Shown: positions 49,059-57,279 of the stretch, in pieces
How the letters are laid out: every line of letters starts with the position of its first letter
How positions within the stretch are numbered: the first letter of the stretch is position 1
Source of the DNA: Anaerolinea sp.
Lineage (GTDB): Bacteria; Chloroflexota; Anaerolineae; Anaerolineales; Villigracilaceae
Assembly (NCBI GenBank): GCA_020723805.1
Contig: DYID01000009.1
Location: forward strand, 1-64,000
Direction of reading: 5' to 3'
Length of the DNA: 64,000 bases
Made by a program: the position numbers and the translations under genes
The notes under the pieces: model-generated
The model's database searches: none
The model's input: only the letters and a program-made list of their open reading frames with translations
What the model was told of the DNA's origin: nothing

Positions 49059-49889
49059 TCACTCATCGAACAGGAAGGTTGCTTCGGAGTAGAGGCGGAC
49101 GCCTTTCTTTTTGACGCGTTCTTCGATCCAGTGATTGAGGTATTCCTGCTTGTATTCGGTGGACTTGCCGCTGGAGAGTTCGTGCAGAGGGTAGTTGAGG
49201 TGCAGGGCGCGCGGCGAGACGGTGAAGCGCGTGATGCCGGTGGGCAGCATGATGTTTTGGCTTGCCAGTTTGAGGACGGTCTTGATTTTGAAGTGGGGAA
49301 AGATGACGAGGGCGGTCAGGTCGGGGTAGATGTGTTTGAAGGTTTCGATGAGGGTCTGGCTGGTGCGGTCGAGCGAGGCGCGGGTCTTGTAACAGTTGAC
49401 CACGTTGTGCATGGTCTGGATGTGCGCTGCCAGGTCGCTGGGGGCTTCCTTGACGAGGAAGAAGGCATCGTTGGCGAGACGGATTTGGATGGGCATGTAC
49501 TTCGGCGCGTCCAACGATTTACGCGTGTCCACTTTGACGAGTTCGATGCCTTTGATTTTGCGGAGGGCGGCGGTCAGGGCTTTGGGTGGCATTCCCCAAA
49601 CGATATGGTTCCAGGTTTGCAGGTTGACATGCGGGTCATCGGTGGCAACGACCTGCGCCACGATGTGCGGGAATTCCATGGCGCGCAAAGAGGTCACGCG
49701 GTTGGCGCCATCCAGCACCATGTAGCGATTCGTGCCGTCGTTCAGCGGCATGACGATGGGCGGGTTGCGCAGAATGCCCTGGGCGCGCAATTTTTCCACC
49801 AGCGGCATGGTACGCTGCATGTCGTGGTCTTCGTGCAGGAGCAGCGACTCGATGGGAAGGATTTGCAGGTTGGGCAGGTTGGGGATCAT
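49059..49889 (-). CDS. ParB-fold protein of the SerK/SbnI type
   Basis: ILPIESLLLHEDHDMQRTMP, then GTNRYMVLDGANRVTSLRAM, is a ParB-like N-terminal domain. The pattern HEDHDxxRT with DGANR is that of the small branch that includes archaeal free-serine kinase SerK and staphylococcal SbnI, which phosphorylate L-serine using ADP or ATP. Length and lack of the ParB linker domain agree. I infer an amino-acid kinase rather than a chromosome partition protein. ATG 49889 is used; a TTG at 49925 overlaps the stop codon of the pseudouridine synthase gene and is possible. The gene is co-oriented with that enzyme. Confidence 0.72.
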   Translation of the reverse strand: MIPNLPNLQILPIESLLLHEDHDMQRTMPLVEKLRAQGILRNPPIVMPLNDGTNRYMVLDGANRVTSLRAMEFPHIVAQVVATDDPHVNLQTWNHIVWGMPPKALTAALRKIKGIELVKVDTRKSLDAPKYMPIQIRLANDAFFLVKEAPSDLAAHIQTMHNVVNCYKTRASLDRTSQTLIETFKHIYPDLTALVIFPHFKIKTVLKLASQNIMLPTGITRFTVSPRALHLNYPLHELSSGKSTEYKQEYLNHWIEERVKKKGVRLYSEATFLFDE

Positions 49890-49921
49890 CGGGCGAAGGA
49901 TACCATACAAGCCGGGGCGTT

Positions 49922-50572
49922 TCAAACGCTCAAACGTTCCAATGCGCTGACAAAATCTTCAGGCGGTTCTGCCCGAAAGGTCAGGCGTTCGCCCGTGGCG
50001 GGATGAGTGAAGGTGAGGAGGCGGGCGTGCAGAGCAGGGCGGGAAATCAGGTCAGTGGGGGAAGCGCCATACAGGATGTCTCCCACGAGCGGATGCCCCA
50101 ACGCATAGGCATGGACTCGTATCTGATGCGTTCTCCCCGTCATCGGCTGCGCTTCGACCCACGCCCCAGCCTGATACCGTTTCAATACGCCGAATCTCGT
50201 CTCGGACGGTTTTCCGCCTTTGGGGTCCACCACGGTGCGGTGTTTGTGTCCCACGTTGATGCGCAGGGGGAAGCGGGCAATTTTTTCGTTCCAGTTGGGA
50301 TTCCCCTCTACGATGGCGTGATAGATTTTTTCCGCTTCGCGGTTTTCGAATTGCAGGCTGAGGGCGCGGTGGGCTTCGGCAGTGCGGGCAAAGACCATCA
50401 CACCGCTGGTGATCTTGTCGAGGCGGTGGACGATGAAGACCTTTCCGAATTGATCTTCGAGCAGTTTGACGAGGTAGGGCGCGTCCTTTTCCCAGCCGTC
50501 GGGCAGAACGGGAAGCCCGGCGGGTTTATCGAGGACGAGGATATGGTCATCGGCAAAGAGAATGTTCATCAC
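49922..50572 (-). CDS. RluA-family pseudouridine synthase
   Basis: ADDHILVLDKPAGLPVLPDG, the catalytic HRLDKITSGVMVFA with the Asp nucleophile, PMTGRTHQIRVHAYALGHPLVGD and LHARLLTFTHPATGE are typical of RluA/RluD enzymes, which turn uridine into pseudouridine in rRNA or tRNA. No S4 domain is present, so it belongs to the short group (216 residues) such as RluA/TruC. The target RNA is unknown. It is divergent from a TrmH methyltransferase gene, 59 bases apart. Confidence 0.92.
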   Translation of the reverse strand: MMNILFADDHILVLDKPAGLPVLPDGWEKDAPYLVKLLEDQFGKVFIVHRLDKITSGVMVFARTAEAHRALSLQFENREAEKIYHAIVEGNPNWNEKIARFPLRINVGHKHRTVVDPKGGKPSETRFGVLKRYQAGAWVEAQPMTGRTHQIRVHAYALGHPLVGDILYGASPTDLISRPALHARLLTFTHPATGERLTFRAEPPEDFVSALERLSV

Positions 50573-50596
50573 CGAATTTTACCCTGCCGCGCCTGC

Positions 50597-50625
50597 TTGA
50601 CACCCTTTCCAGACCGGCATAATAT
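50597..50625 (+). promoter_or_regulatory. Consensus promoter of a leaderless trmH gene
   Basis: TTGACA (50597-50602), exactly 17 bases, TAATAT (50620-50625). The trmH ATG lies six bases after the -10 box, so the mRNA should start at the A of ATG. No Shine-Dalgarno sequence is present. Confidence 0.75.
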
Positions 50626-50631
50626 CCAACC

Positions 50632-51444
50632 ATGACCAATGAACCGTACAACCCTTTTTTGATTGACTCGCTCAATCATCCACTGGCGGGACCCATCCGT
50701 CAGTTGCTGCACCGCGACGGGCGGCGCGAACTGAACCGCATTTTGATTGACGACGAAGAGAATATCCTTGAGGCGCTGGAAGCGGGCGTGGAAATCGAGT
50801 CGGTCTATTACGCCGGGGACGAGGTGATTTCCGACGAGCTGCGGAGCAAACTGACCCCCGGCGCGACCATCCACGAGGTGGCGAAACGGACGACCAAGAA
50901 AATCTTCGAGAACGACAAACTCTCGCGCATCTTTGCGATTGCCGAAACGCCGCCGGCAAAGGACCTGGAAATGCTGAAATCCATCAAAAAGGATGTCGTC
51001 GTTTTGGAGGATGTGAGCATTTCGGGCAACATCGGGAACATCATCCGCACCTCGCTGGCGCTGGATTTGGGCGGGATGATTCTGCTCAACATGGACCCGC
51101 TCGACGTGTACGACCGCCGTCTCATCCGCGCCAGCCGCGGCTACCTGTTCTCTCTGCCCGTGATGACCGCTTCGACGGCGGAGTTCCTCGCCTATTGCCA
51201 AACCAACCACGAGACGCTGCTTGTCACCGACATGGATGCAGATATGAGTGTGGAGGAGATTGCTTCCATCCCACAGCGTTTGCTCATCGTTTTTGGCAGC
51301 GAGAAGGAGGGCTGTTCGCCCGAAATCGAAGCGGCGGCGGCAATGCGGGCGCGGATTCCAATCAACCCGAGGGTCGAGTCGTTGAATGTCTCTGCGGCGG
51401 CGGGGATTACGCTCTTTCAACGCATCGGCTTCAACCGCAAATAA
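50632..51444 (+). CDS. TrmH/SpoU-family RNA methyltransferase
   Basis: Motif 1 (LEDVSISGNIGNIIRTSLAL), motif 2 (IVFGSEKEGCSP) and motif 3 (NPRVESLNVSAAAGITLF) are the three SPOUT signatures that form the AdoMet knot. An N-terminal 90-residue RNA-binding domain precedes them. The protein transfers a methyl group to the 2'-hydroxyl of a ribose in rRNA or tRNA; the exact site cannot be predicted. Length (270 residues) is normal. A consensus promoter ends six bases before the ATG. A strong terminator follows. Confidence 0.93.
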   Translation: MTNEPYNPFLIDSLNHPLAGPIRQLLHRDGRRELNRILIDDEENILEALEAGVEIESVYYAGDEVISDELRSKLTPGATIHEVAKRTTKKIFENDKLSRIFAIAETPPAKDLEMLKSIKKDVVVLEDVSISGNIGNIIRTSLALDLGGMILLNMDPLDVYDRRLIRASRGYLFSLPVMTASTAEFLAYCQTNHETLLVTDMDADMSVEEIASIPQRLLIVFGSEKEGCSPEIEAAAAMRARIPINPRVESLNVSAAAGITLFQRIGFNRK

Positions 51445-51490
51445 TAGACTCTGTCCGAAATAAAAAAAATAGACTTTTAACCTTATTCAC

Positions 51491-51551
51491 CGTCCCGAAG
51501 GTTTGGTTTGAGCAATTTGAACGTCTGACAGCAACCTTCGGGACGTTTTTT
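51491..51551 (+). terminator. Terminator after trmH
   Basis: CGTCCCGAAGGTT / AACCTTCGGGACG, a 13-base perfect stem with a long loop, is followed by six T residues. Its core matches the terminator at 24852-24884. Confidence 0.85.
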
Positions 51552-51572
51552 CCAATTACCGATAAAGTCCAA

Positions 51573-51640
51573 TGATCCACGAAGCGCACGAATTTGCACG
51601 AAAAAGAATTCGTGTTTCTTCGTGAACTTCGTGGAGCAAA
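51573..51640. repeat. Dispersed inverted repeat of the CCACGAA-TTCGTGG type
   Basis: CCACGAAGCGCACGAATTTG pairs with CTTCGTGAACTTCGTGG around AAAAAGAATTCGTG. It is a variant of the repeats at 11930 and 21373. Confidence 0.65.
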
Positions 51641-51657
51641 GATTCTGCTGGTTTGTT

Positions 51658-52131
51658 TCAGGCTTTTCGTCCGCGCGTGTCCATGGCGGCGCTGTATCCT
51701 ACCCATGCCGCCAGCCCATAGAACAGCAAATCCATGAAGTCGAAGGCGAGCGTGAACACTTCGATGAGGGCGGCTGGGGTGGTGAGAAAGAAGAAGAATA
51801 CCCGCATAAAAGAGATTCCTTCTTCACGGGCAATGACCCCCGAATAGAACATCAGGTTTCCCAGCACACATCCCAGCAGGGCAAGCACTGCGCTGGCAAT
51901 GCCAAAGACGGCAGACCTGCCTTTTCCAAAGAATCGAACGGCAATGCCAACCAAAAAACCGACGCCGATTGCCACCCAGCCGATCTGGTATTCGGTGAAG
52001 TAGGTGATTGCACCCCATACGATGGCGCTGATCAGCATGGCAACGCCGCCGCCGATCAAGCCCAAGAGCAGATTCGATTCGGTCTCCACCGGCTCGATGA
52101 CAGGTGAAGAGGGGGGAGGAAGGGTGTCCAT
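51658..52131 (-). CDS. Four-helix membrane protein of unknown function
   Basis: ATG 52131 has AAAAGGAGA eight bases upstream; the longer frame to 52194 is not needed. After a Pro-rich cytoplasmic start (MDTLPPPSSPVIEPVETES) four hydrophobic segments follow (about residues 23-43, 50-67, 77-96, 112-140). The last residues are basic (DTRGRKA). The pattern suggests a small polytopic membrane protein of 157 residues. No family is recognised and no neighbour gives a hint; it converges with trmH. Confidence 0.7.
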   Translation of the reverse strand: MDTLPPPSSPVIEPVETESNLLLGLIGGGVAMLISAIVWGAITYFTEYQIGWVAIGVGFLVGIAVRFFGKGRSAVFGIASAVLALLGCVLGNLMFYSGVIAREEGISFMRVFFFFLTTPAALIEVFTLAFDFMDLLFYGLAAWVGYSAAMDTRGRKA

Positions 52132-52243
52132 TCTGTGCATTCTCCTTTTCGAGTGGTTTGAACCAGTATACAACCGATTCTTGTTCGATAACACTGCATT
52201 TTCTGCGTTGTTCCATTCCTTTCAACATCGGGGGCTGTCTTGA

Positions 52244-52302
<59 letters not shown>

Positions 52303-52321
52303 GAGGTGTTTGGGCTGGGGG

Positions 52322-53278
52322 TTATCGGTTCTTTTCCAGCCATTTGAGCATGAGCCAGTGATGGGCATCGGGCTTTGCCCAGGGGTGATGTTCATAGACC
52401 CGTTCGAGCGCCTGTTCGGCGGTCAGCCCTTCCAGTTGCATCAAGACGGCGCAGCAGACGGTGGTGGAGCGGTTCATCCCTGCCACGCAATGGATGAGGA
52501 CGCTTTCGTTCCGCCGCAATCTCTCGATCACCCATTCCGCTTCAGCCCGAATCTCCTCCGCTGACATTCCCTTTGCCCCCTCGCCTTTTTCGACCGTGCG
52601 ATCGTTGGGGTGGAATTTTCCGCCTTTGACCCAGGCGCTGGGTCTTTCGCCGAGGTTGAGGACGGCGTCAATTTCGGGACGGGTCTCCGGCTGGTTTTCG
52701 ATTCCGCCGACGAAGAGTTTGTCCGTGACGATTTGACCGTTCAGCCGGATGGCAACCGGATCGCCGCCGAAACGGTCGTGGAGTTCGTAGGGCTGGGGAA
52801 CTTCGCCGCCGGGCATGGGCGGGGAGGGCGACCAGTCTCTTTCGAAGGGGAAGGGTTCGCCTGCCTCTCCCTGTTCATGCGCCACGCCGCCGGCAAAGAA
52901 GGTCATGTTGGCGTCGGGGCGGTTGCGCATGCCGAAGAGATGAAAAATATCATCCATGCCTGGCATGATCCATGCATGCATGGTTCCAACGGTGCGGGCG
53001 AAATCGGTAGGGGGGTATTGGTCGAGGGCAGTAAAGAAATCGGGGCGCTGGAGGTGATGGACGCCGGTAAAGGTCAGTTTCAGCGGGATGTATCTGCCCC
53101 TGCCTCGCTCGAGGATAACGCCATCCCGCTGGAAGACGTCGGCTTCGAGAATTTCCAGCCCTTGCACTTCCATGCGGATTTCGTTTCCGTTTTCCGTGTA
53201 GAAATCCAGGCGGGCATCTGCCATGAGGTGGGCAAAGGGATGACGAACAATGCGGGGAGAGGCGTTTGACGGTGACAT
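52322..53278 (-). CDS. Two-part protein with dual-specificity phosphatase domain
   Basis: The C-terminal half carries HCVAGMNRST, fitting HCxxGxxRS/T of dual-specificity phosphatases, and a segment DAVLNLGERPS like the start of such domains. The N-terminal half (to about residue 185) has no match that I recognise; it includes DDIFHLFGMRNRPDANMTFF and VAIRLNGQIVTDKLFVGGIE. The GERPS to HC spacing of about 60 residues fits. The substrate may be a phosphoprotein, sugar or lipid. It is one of two such phosphatases in the window; this one has an extra domain. It stands alone behind a short GAGAACG palindrome. Confidence 0.78.
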   Translation of the reverse strand: MSPSNASPRIVRHPFAHLMADARLDFYTENGNEIRMEVQGLEILEADVFQRDGVILERGRGRYIPLKLTFTGVHHLQRPDFFTALDQYPPTDFARTVGTMHAWIMPGMDDIFHLFGMRNRPDANMTFFAGGVAHEQGEAGEPFPFERDWSPSPPMPGGEVPQPYELHDRFGGDPVAIRLNGQIVTDKLFVGGIENQPETRPEIDAVLNLGERPSAWVKGGKFHPNDRTVEKGEGAKGMSAEEIRAEAEWVIERLRRNESVLIHCVAGMNRSTTVCCAVLMQLEGLTAEQALERVYEHHPWAKPDAHHWLMLKWLEKNR

Positions 53279-53293
53279 GGTGCCTGTCGTATC

Positions 53294-53320
53294 CGCCCTG
53301 ACGTTAGAGAACGTCTGCTA
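53294..53320. repeat. Short GAGAACG palindrome
   Basis: GACGTTAGAGAACGTC is a near-perfect palindrome in the gap upstream of the phosphatase-like gene. It is the smallest form of the dispersed GAGAGCG family. Confidence 0.5.
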
Positions 53321-53364
53321 TGCAATCTGCAAATACGGATGCTTTTCAGTGGAGCGGATTTGCC

Positions 53365-54678
53365 CTATGTTACCGTTAATTTCTGCTGAGGATACTTGTC
53401 GTATCGTTTCTCTTCCATTACACGTTTGAGGCGGTGGAAGCCTTCCCAGATTTCTGCGAAGGAGGTGTAGAGCGGCGCAAAGCCGAGGCGGAGATTGTCG
53501 GGGGCTCGGAAGTCGGGGATGACGTTCATCTCTTCGATGAGGGCGCGGGCGATGCGGTAGCCTTCGGGGTGGCGAATGGAGATGTGCGAGCCGCGGTTGG
53601 CAGAATCCCGCGGGGAGCCGAGGAAAAAGCCGAAGGGGGCGAGCCAGGTATCGGTTAAGAAGGAAGCGTAGTCGGTCATCGAAACGGATTTGGCGCGGAT
53701 GGCGTCCATGCCGGCTTGGAGAGTCGGTTCGAGGGCGGCTTCCATCGTGAGCAATGAAATTATCGGTTGTGTGCCGGCGAGGAAACGCTCCACGCCGGGG
53801 GCGGGGACGTAGTCGAGGTCAAAGTCGAAGGGATTCTTTTGCCCCCACCAGCCCCAGATGGGCGAGGTCAGTTTGTCTTGGATTTTTTTGTTGACGTAGA
53901 GGAAGGCGGGAGCGCCGGGTCCGCCGTTGAGGTATTTGTAGGTACAGCCGACGGCAAGGTCGGCGCTGCATTGATCGAGTTCGATGGGGACTGAACCGAC
54001 GGAATGACTCAAATCCCAAAGCACGAGCGCACCTTTGGCGTGGGCGAGGTCGGTGATGCGGCGCATGTCGTAGAGGTAGCCGCTTTTGAAGGTGACGTGC
54101 GAGAGCGTCACGAGGGCGGTGTCTTCAGTGATGGCGGCTTCGAGGGCGGCGAGGTCGGGGGTGATGTCGTCGTCTGCCGCGCCGATGCGAATGATCTGAT
54201 GGTCGAGTAGACGGCGGTGTTCTTCCGCCGTCGTATCGAGACCACCAGTTGACAGCAAATTCTTAATCCCTTGCAAGATATAAAGATCGGAGGGAAAGTT
54301 GAGGGTGTCGGTGATGATGCGTTTGCGGTGCGGTTGGAGTGCGAGGGCGGCGGCGGTGAGTTTGAAGAGGTTGATCGAAACAGTGTCGGTGACGACGACT
54401 TGTCCCGGCGCGGCGCCGATGAGTTTCCCGATCTTGTCGCCAACTCGCTGAGGGGCTTTCCACCAGCCTTTGTTCCAACCGCGGATGAGGTCATGTCCCC
54501 ATTCATCTATCACTTGTTTGGCGCGTTCGGCGGCGGCTTTGGGCATGCGCCCCAGCGAGTTGCCGTCGAGGTAGATGAGGTCCGGGTCGGTGATGATGAA
54601 CTGGTCGCGGAAGGAGGCGAGAGGGTCGAGGGAGTCGAGGCGGCGGGCGAAGGAGAGGGATGTGTCGAAGGATGTCAT
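53365..54678 (-). CDS. kynU: Kynureninase
   Basis: DPDLIYLDGNSLGRMPKAA near residue 30, LNFPSDLYILQG, VLWDLSHSVGSVPIEL and GCTYKYLNGGPG (PLP-binding Lys248) are kynureninase hallmarks; the protein is a fold-type I aminotransferase-family enzyme of 437 residues. It cleaves kynurenine or 3-hydroxykynurenine to anthranilate or 3-hydroxyanthranilate plus alanine, a step of tryptophan breakdown and of one NAD route. No kynA, kynB or quinolinate gene is next to it. A GTGGAAA array lies directly upstream. Confidence 0.96.
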   Translation of the reverse strand: MTSFDTSLSFARRLDSLDPLASFRDQFIITDPDLIYLDGNSLGRMPKAAAERAKQVIDEWGHDLIRGWNKGWWKAPQRVGDKIGKLIGAAPGQVVVTDTVSINLFKLTAAALALQPHRKRIITDTLNFPSDLYILQGIKNLLSTGGLDTTAEEHRRLLDHQIIRIGAADDDITPDLAALEAAITEDTALVTLSHVTFKSGYLYDMRRITDLAHAKGALVLWDLSHSVGSVPIELDQCSADLAVGCTYKYLNGGPGAPAFLYVNKKIQDKLTSPIWGWWGQKNPFDFDLDYVPAPGVERFLAGTQPIISLLTMEAALEPTLQAGMDAIRAKSVSMTDYASFLTDTWLAPFGFFLGSPRDSANRGSHISIRHPEGYRIARALIEEMNVIPDFRAPDNLRLGFAPLYTSFAEIWEGFHRLKRVMEEKRYDKYPQQKLTVT

Positions 54679-54690
54679 TGGTTTTATGTT

Positions 54691-54757
54691 GGGTGAAGGT
54701 GGAAAGTGGAAAGTGGAAAGCAGGAAAGAGGAAAGCAGGAAAGAGGAAAGACGAAAG
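54691..54757. repeat. GTGGAAA/AGGAAAG array upstream of kynU
   Basis: GTGGAAAGTGGAAAGTGGAA leads into AAGCAGGAAAGAGGAAAGCA. The array lies between kynU and the next minus-strand gene, where the kynU promoter would be expected. Confidence 0.82.
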
Positions 54758-54780
54758 AGCGGATGCAGTTCACGGCAGGA

Positions 54781-55191
54781 TCAATTCCCTGTTCCTATCC
54801 TTTCCCATTTTTCCAGAAATCGGATTTGCTCATACTCTCGTGGTTGAAGCCAATAACTTACTTTACCGTCTTTCTCCCCACGGTGCGCCAGTTCCTTAAC
54901 TTCAGTTGGCAATAAAACAAAACATTCAGGTTGATCGGTGACTGCATTTCGACAGATGATTACAAAATCAGCAATCAGATGGTCGAGTTTGTTCCCAAGC
55001 GGGACCGGGCTTTTACCGGAAAGCGCCTTCACTTGAATTGTTATTGTCTTTGTCGCTTCTTGATTGTATGCAACAATATCAACACCTTTTGCGTTTCTGG
55101 CAGTTGGCAAAACATTCCAGCCCAAGCGAGAAAGTTTGTAGCATACATAATAAAGTCCGACATTTCCAACTACTTGATTGTTATTGGGCAT
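54781..55191 (-). CDS. PD-(D/E)XK-like protein of unknown function
   Basis: The 136-residue protein has NVGLYYVCYKLSRLGWNV, then KGVDIVAYN (Asp38) and TITIQVKAL (Q53-x-K55), the arrangement of the restriction-endonuclease-like fold in small housekeeping or selfish nucleases. The start at 55191 has GAGG upstream. The C-terminus is rich in charged and aromatic residues. The residue in the middle of the usual E-x-K is Gln, as in some active and some degenerate members. Located between kynU and a GMC oxidoreductase, without a methyltransferase near it, it is unlikely to be part of a restriction system; a group-I-intron or mobile origin cannot be shown. Confidence 0.68.
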   Translation of the reverse strand: MPNNNQVVGNVGLYYVCYKLSRLGWNVLPTARNAKGVDIVAYNQEATKTITIQVKALSGKSPVPLGNKLDHLIADFVIICRNAVTDQPECFVLLPTEVKELAHRGEKDGKVSYWLQPREYEQIRFLEKWERIGTGN

Positions 55192-55212
55192 TGTGCCTCT
55201 ACTTTCCACTTA

Positions 55213-56835
55213 CTACTTACTGCTTTCTATCTTGCTCATCGCATATTCCGCCAGGGCGGTGATGGTCAGCGACGGGTTGACGCCGGGGTTGGCAGGCATG
55301 ATCGAGCCATCAATGATATACAAGCCGGGGTAATTGTGGATCTGAAAGTTTTCGTCCACCACGCCTTCATCGGCGTTTCTTCCCATCGGTGCGCCGCCGA
55401 GGATGTGAGCAGTGGTCGGCATGCCCAGCAGGTTTTCACCCACCGAACCGAGCGGGATGCCGTTCGTGCGGCGGGCAAATTCGCGCGTGATTTCGTGCGA
55501 GCCTTCCACCTGGGCGTTGATGGTATAACCGGGTTCCTCCTCCGCCACCATGCCCCTGCGGAAGAGCGTGAAAACACTGCGCCCGACGCGCAATCGCATG
55601 CGGTTGTCGGCGTGCTGCATGACGAGCAGGATGGTCACATTGTGCGCCCAGCCGGGCAGGAGGAGCGCCTTCGCAAAATCCAACGGATGCGTGAGCGCCC
55701 ACCCGGCAAAGCGCAGGATGCGCACCGGCACGCTCACGTCTCTGGCGATGAGCGGCGCGGCAAGGAAACGCATGAGCGATGAACCATCGGGATAGCGGAC
55801 CGGTTCGATGCGCGTCTGCTCGTCGTGATTGTAGATGGAGGAAATGGCGACGCCCTCCGAGTAGTTGACATCGGACTTCCGCGCCACGCTTCCCAACAGA
55901 CCCTCGGAATTGGTCCTGACCATTGTGCCGAGTCTCCCCGAAAGTTTGGGCAGGGACTTCTTCACATCGCGCAGGGTGAGCAGGAGTTTCATCGTTCCCA
56001 TCACGCCGGCGGAGAAGATGACGTTGCGGGCATGAACCGTGTGAGTCTTCTTGAACAGGCGGGTGGAGGTGCGGTAGATGACGGCGTAGCGGGCATCATC
56101 CGACCTTTGACTTTTGACTTTCGACTCTGAATTGTCAAAAGTCAAAGGTCGAACGTCGGTCACTTCCGCTTCTGCGATTACCTTTGCGCCGTTCTTCTCT
56201 GCAAAGTACAGGTAGTTTTTGGGGAGGGTGTTCTTGGCGTTGTAGCGGCATCCCACCATGCACCCGCCGCAGTGACGACAGCCGGCGCGCGCGGGTCCCT
56301 GTCCGCCAAAGTAAGGGTCGGGGACAGTGACGCCCGCCTCCCCGAAGAAAGCGCCGACGTCAGTGGCGCGGAAGGTGTGACTCATGCCGCGTTCCTTCGC
56401 CATCTGTTCGAGGACGAGGTCGGCTGTCCAGAGTTTGGGATTGCGCGTTACGCCGAGCATTTTCTTCGCCGTCTCATAATGCGGGCGCAGCACCTCGCCC
56501 CATTTCATCGGCTGGTTCCACGAGGGAGTGGCGAAGGTCTCTTCCGTTGGGACTTCGAGCACGTTGGCGTAGCCCAAACTGCCGCCGCCCACGCCCGCTC
56601 CGTGCAGGACCATCACGCCTTTGAGCAGGCTGATCTGCAAAATGCCGTGCGCGCGCAGGGCGGGCATCCAGAGATATTTCCAGAACTGCCAGTTGGTCTT
56701 GGCGAAATCCTTGTCTTCGTAGCGTTTGCCTTTCTCGAGGACGAGGACGGAATAGCCTTTTTCGGTGAGGCGCATGGCGGAAACGCTTCCCCCGAAGCCG
56801 CTTCCTATGATTACGAAATCGAAGTATTCAGCCAT
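55213..56835 (-). CDS. GMC-type FAD oxidoreductase, cholesterol-oxidase-like
   Basis: The FAD-binding start DFVIIGSGFGGSVSAMRL, the ribose-binding ARAGCRHCGGCMVGCRYNAKNT and the C-terminal IIDGSIMPANPGVNPSLTIT are found in bacterial GMC oxidoreductases of the cholesterol-oxidase group. The two-Cys-rich CRHCGGCMVGC stretch is a marker of this branch. It would oxidise an alcohol or sterol-like substrate. The length of 540 residues is normal. A repeat-derived in-frame linker, codons 56098-56157, encodes PLTFDNSESKVKSQRS in the middle of the chain, a place where relatives usually have a loop. It follows a small PD-(D/E)XK-like gene on the same strand. Confidence 0.88.
   Translation of the reverse strand: MAEYFDFVIIGSGFGGSVSAMRLTEKGYSVLVLEKGKRYEDKDFAKTNWQFWKYLWMPALRAHGILQISLLKGVMVLHGAGVGGGSLGYANVLEVPTEETFATPSWNQPMKWGEVLRPHYETAKKMLGVTRNPKLWTADLVLEQMAKERGMSHTFRATDVGAFFGEAGVTVPDPYFGGQGPARAGCRHCGGCMVGCRYNAKNTLPKNYLYFAEKNGAKVIAEAEVTDVRPLTFDNSESKVKSQRSDDARYAVIYRTSTRLFKKTHTVHARNVIFSAGVMGTMKLLLTLRDVKKSLPKLSGRLGTMVRTNSEGLLGSVARKSDVNYSEGVAISSIYNHDEQTRIEPVRYPDGSSLMRFLAAPLIARDVSVPVRILRFAGWALTHPLDFAKALLLPGWAHNVTILLVMQHADNRMRLRVGRSVFTLFRRGMVAEEEPGYTINAQVEGSHEITREFARRTNGIPLGSVGENLLGMPTTAHILGGAPMGRNADEGVVDENFQIHNYPGLYIIDGSIMPANPGVNPSLTITALAEYAMSKIESSK
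56098..56157. repeat. GACTTTTGACTTTC heptamers inside the GMC gene
   Basis: CTTTTGACTTTCGACTC and AAAGTCAAAGGTCGAAC occupy an in-frame, inverted pair of repeat segments. The family is the same as in mutS2 (14276) and cydDC (34015). Confidence 0.78.
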
Positions 56836-56899
56836 CAGCTCTCAGTGTTTTTAGGAGTGAGGCAGGCATGTACTTCACTTTTCCTCCCAAATTCTCTGC

Positions 56900-57277
56900 C
56901 TAATATTTCTTTTCGATATATTTCACATCGTTCAGATCTTTGAAGTGTTCATCCTGTGTCCAAAGTGTGGCATTGTGCATACGAGTGGTGGCAAGGATGA
57001 TGCTGTCTGCAAGCGCCAGTTTGAATTCGCGTGAGATTGTTGCGGCATTCAAGGCGAGCTGGCGGTTGAGTTCAACGACCTGCCCCAACGACATGACGCC
57101 GATTGCCTGCAAGGCTTCATCTTCGCTCGCAAGATCCGATAGGCGTTTGAAAACTTCGTAAATGCAAATGGTTGGTACGATCAACTGGTCGGTTTTTTCA
57201 ATGGGCGGCGCGAAAAAACCGGCATTTTTTCCTTCGCCGAAATATTCCAGCCAGCCCGATGAGTCCACGACGTTCAT
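56900..57277 (-). CDS. vapC: VapC-type PIN-domain toxin
   Basis: The 125-residue protein has the PIN-domain acidic set: D5 in VVDSSGW, E41 in IYEVFKR, D91 in ALADSII and D109 in TQDEHF. PIN toxins are Mg-dependent ribonucleases that cut tRNA, rRNA or mRNA. It starts two bases after the AbrB-like antitoxin gene, so the two form a VapBC unit. It ends near the GMC gene's upstream region without overlap. Confidence 0.88.
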   Translation of the reverse strand: MNVVDSSGWLEYFGEGKNAGFFAPPIEKTDQLIVPTICIYEVFKRLSDLASEDEALQAIGVMSLGQVVELNRQLALNAATISREFKLALADSIILATTRMHNATLWTQDEHFKDLNDVKYIEKKY

Positions 57278-57279
57278 TT

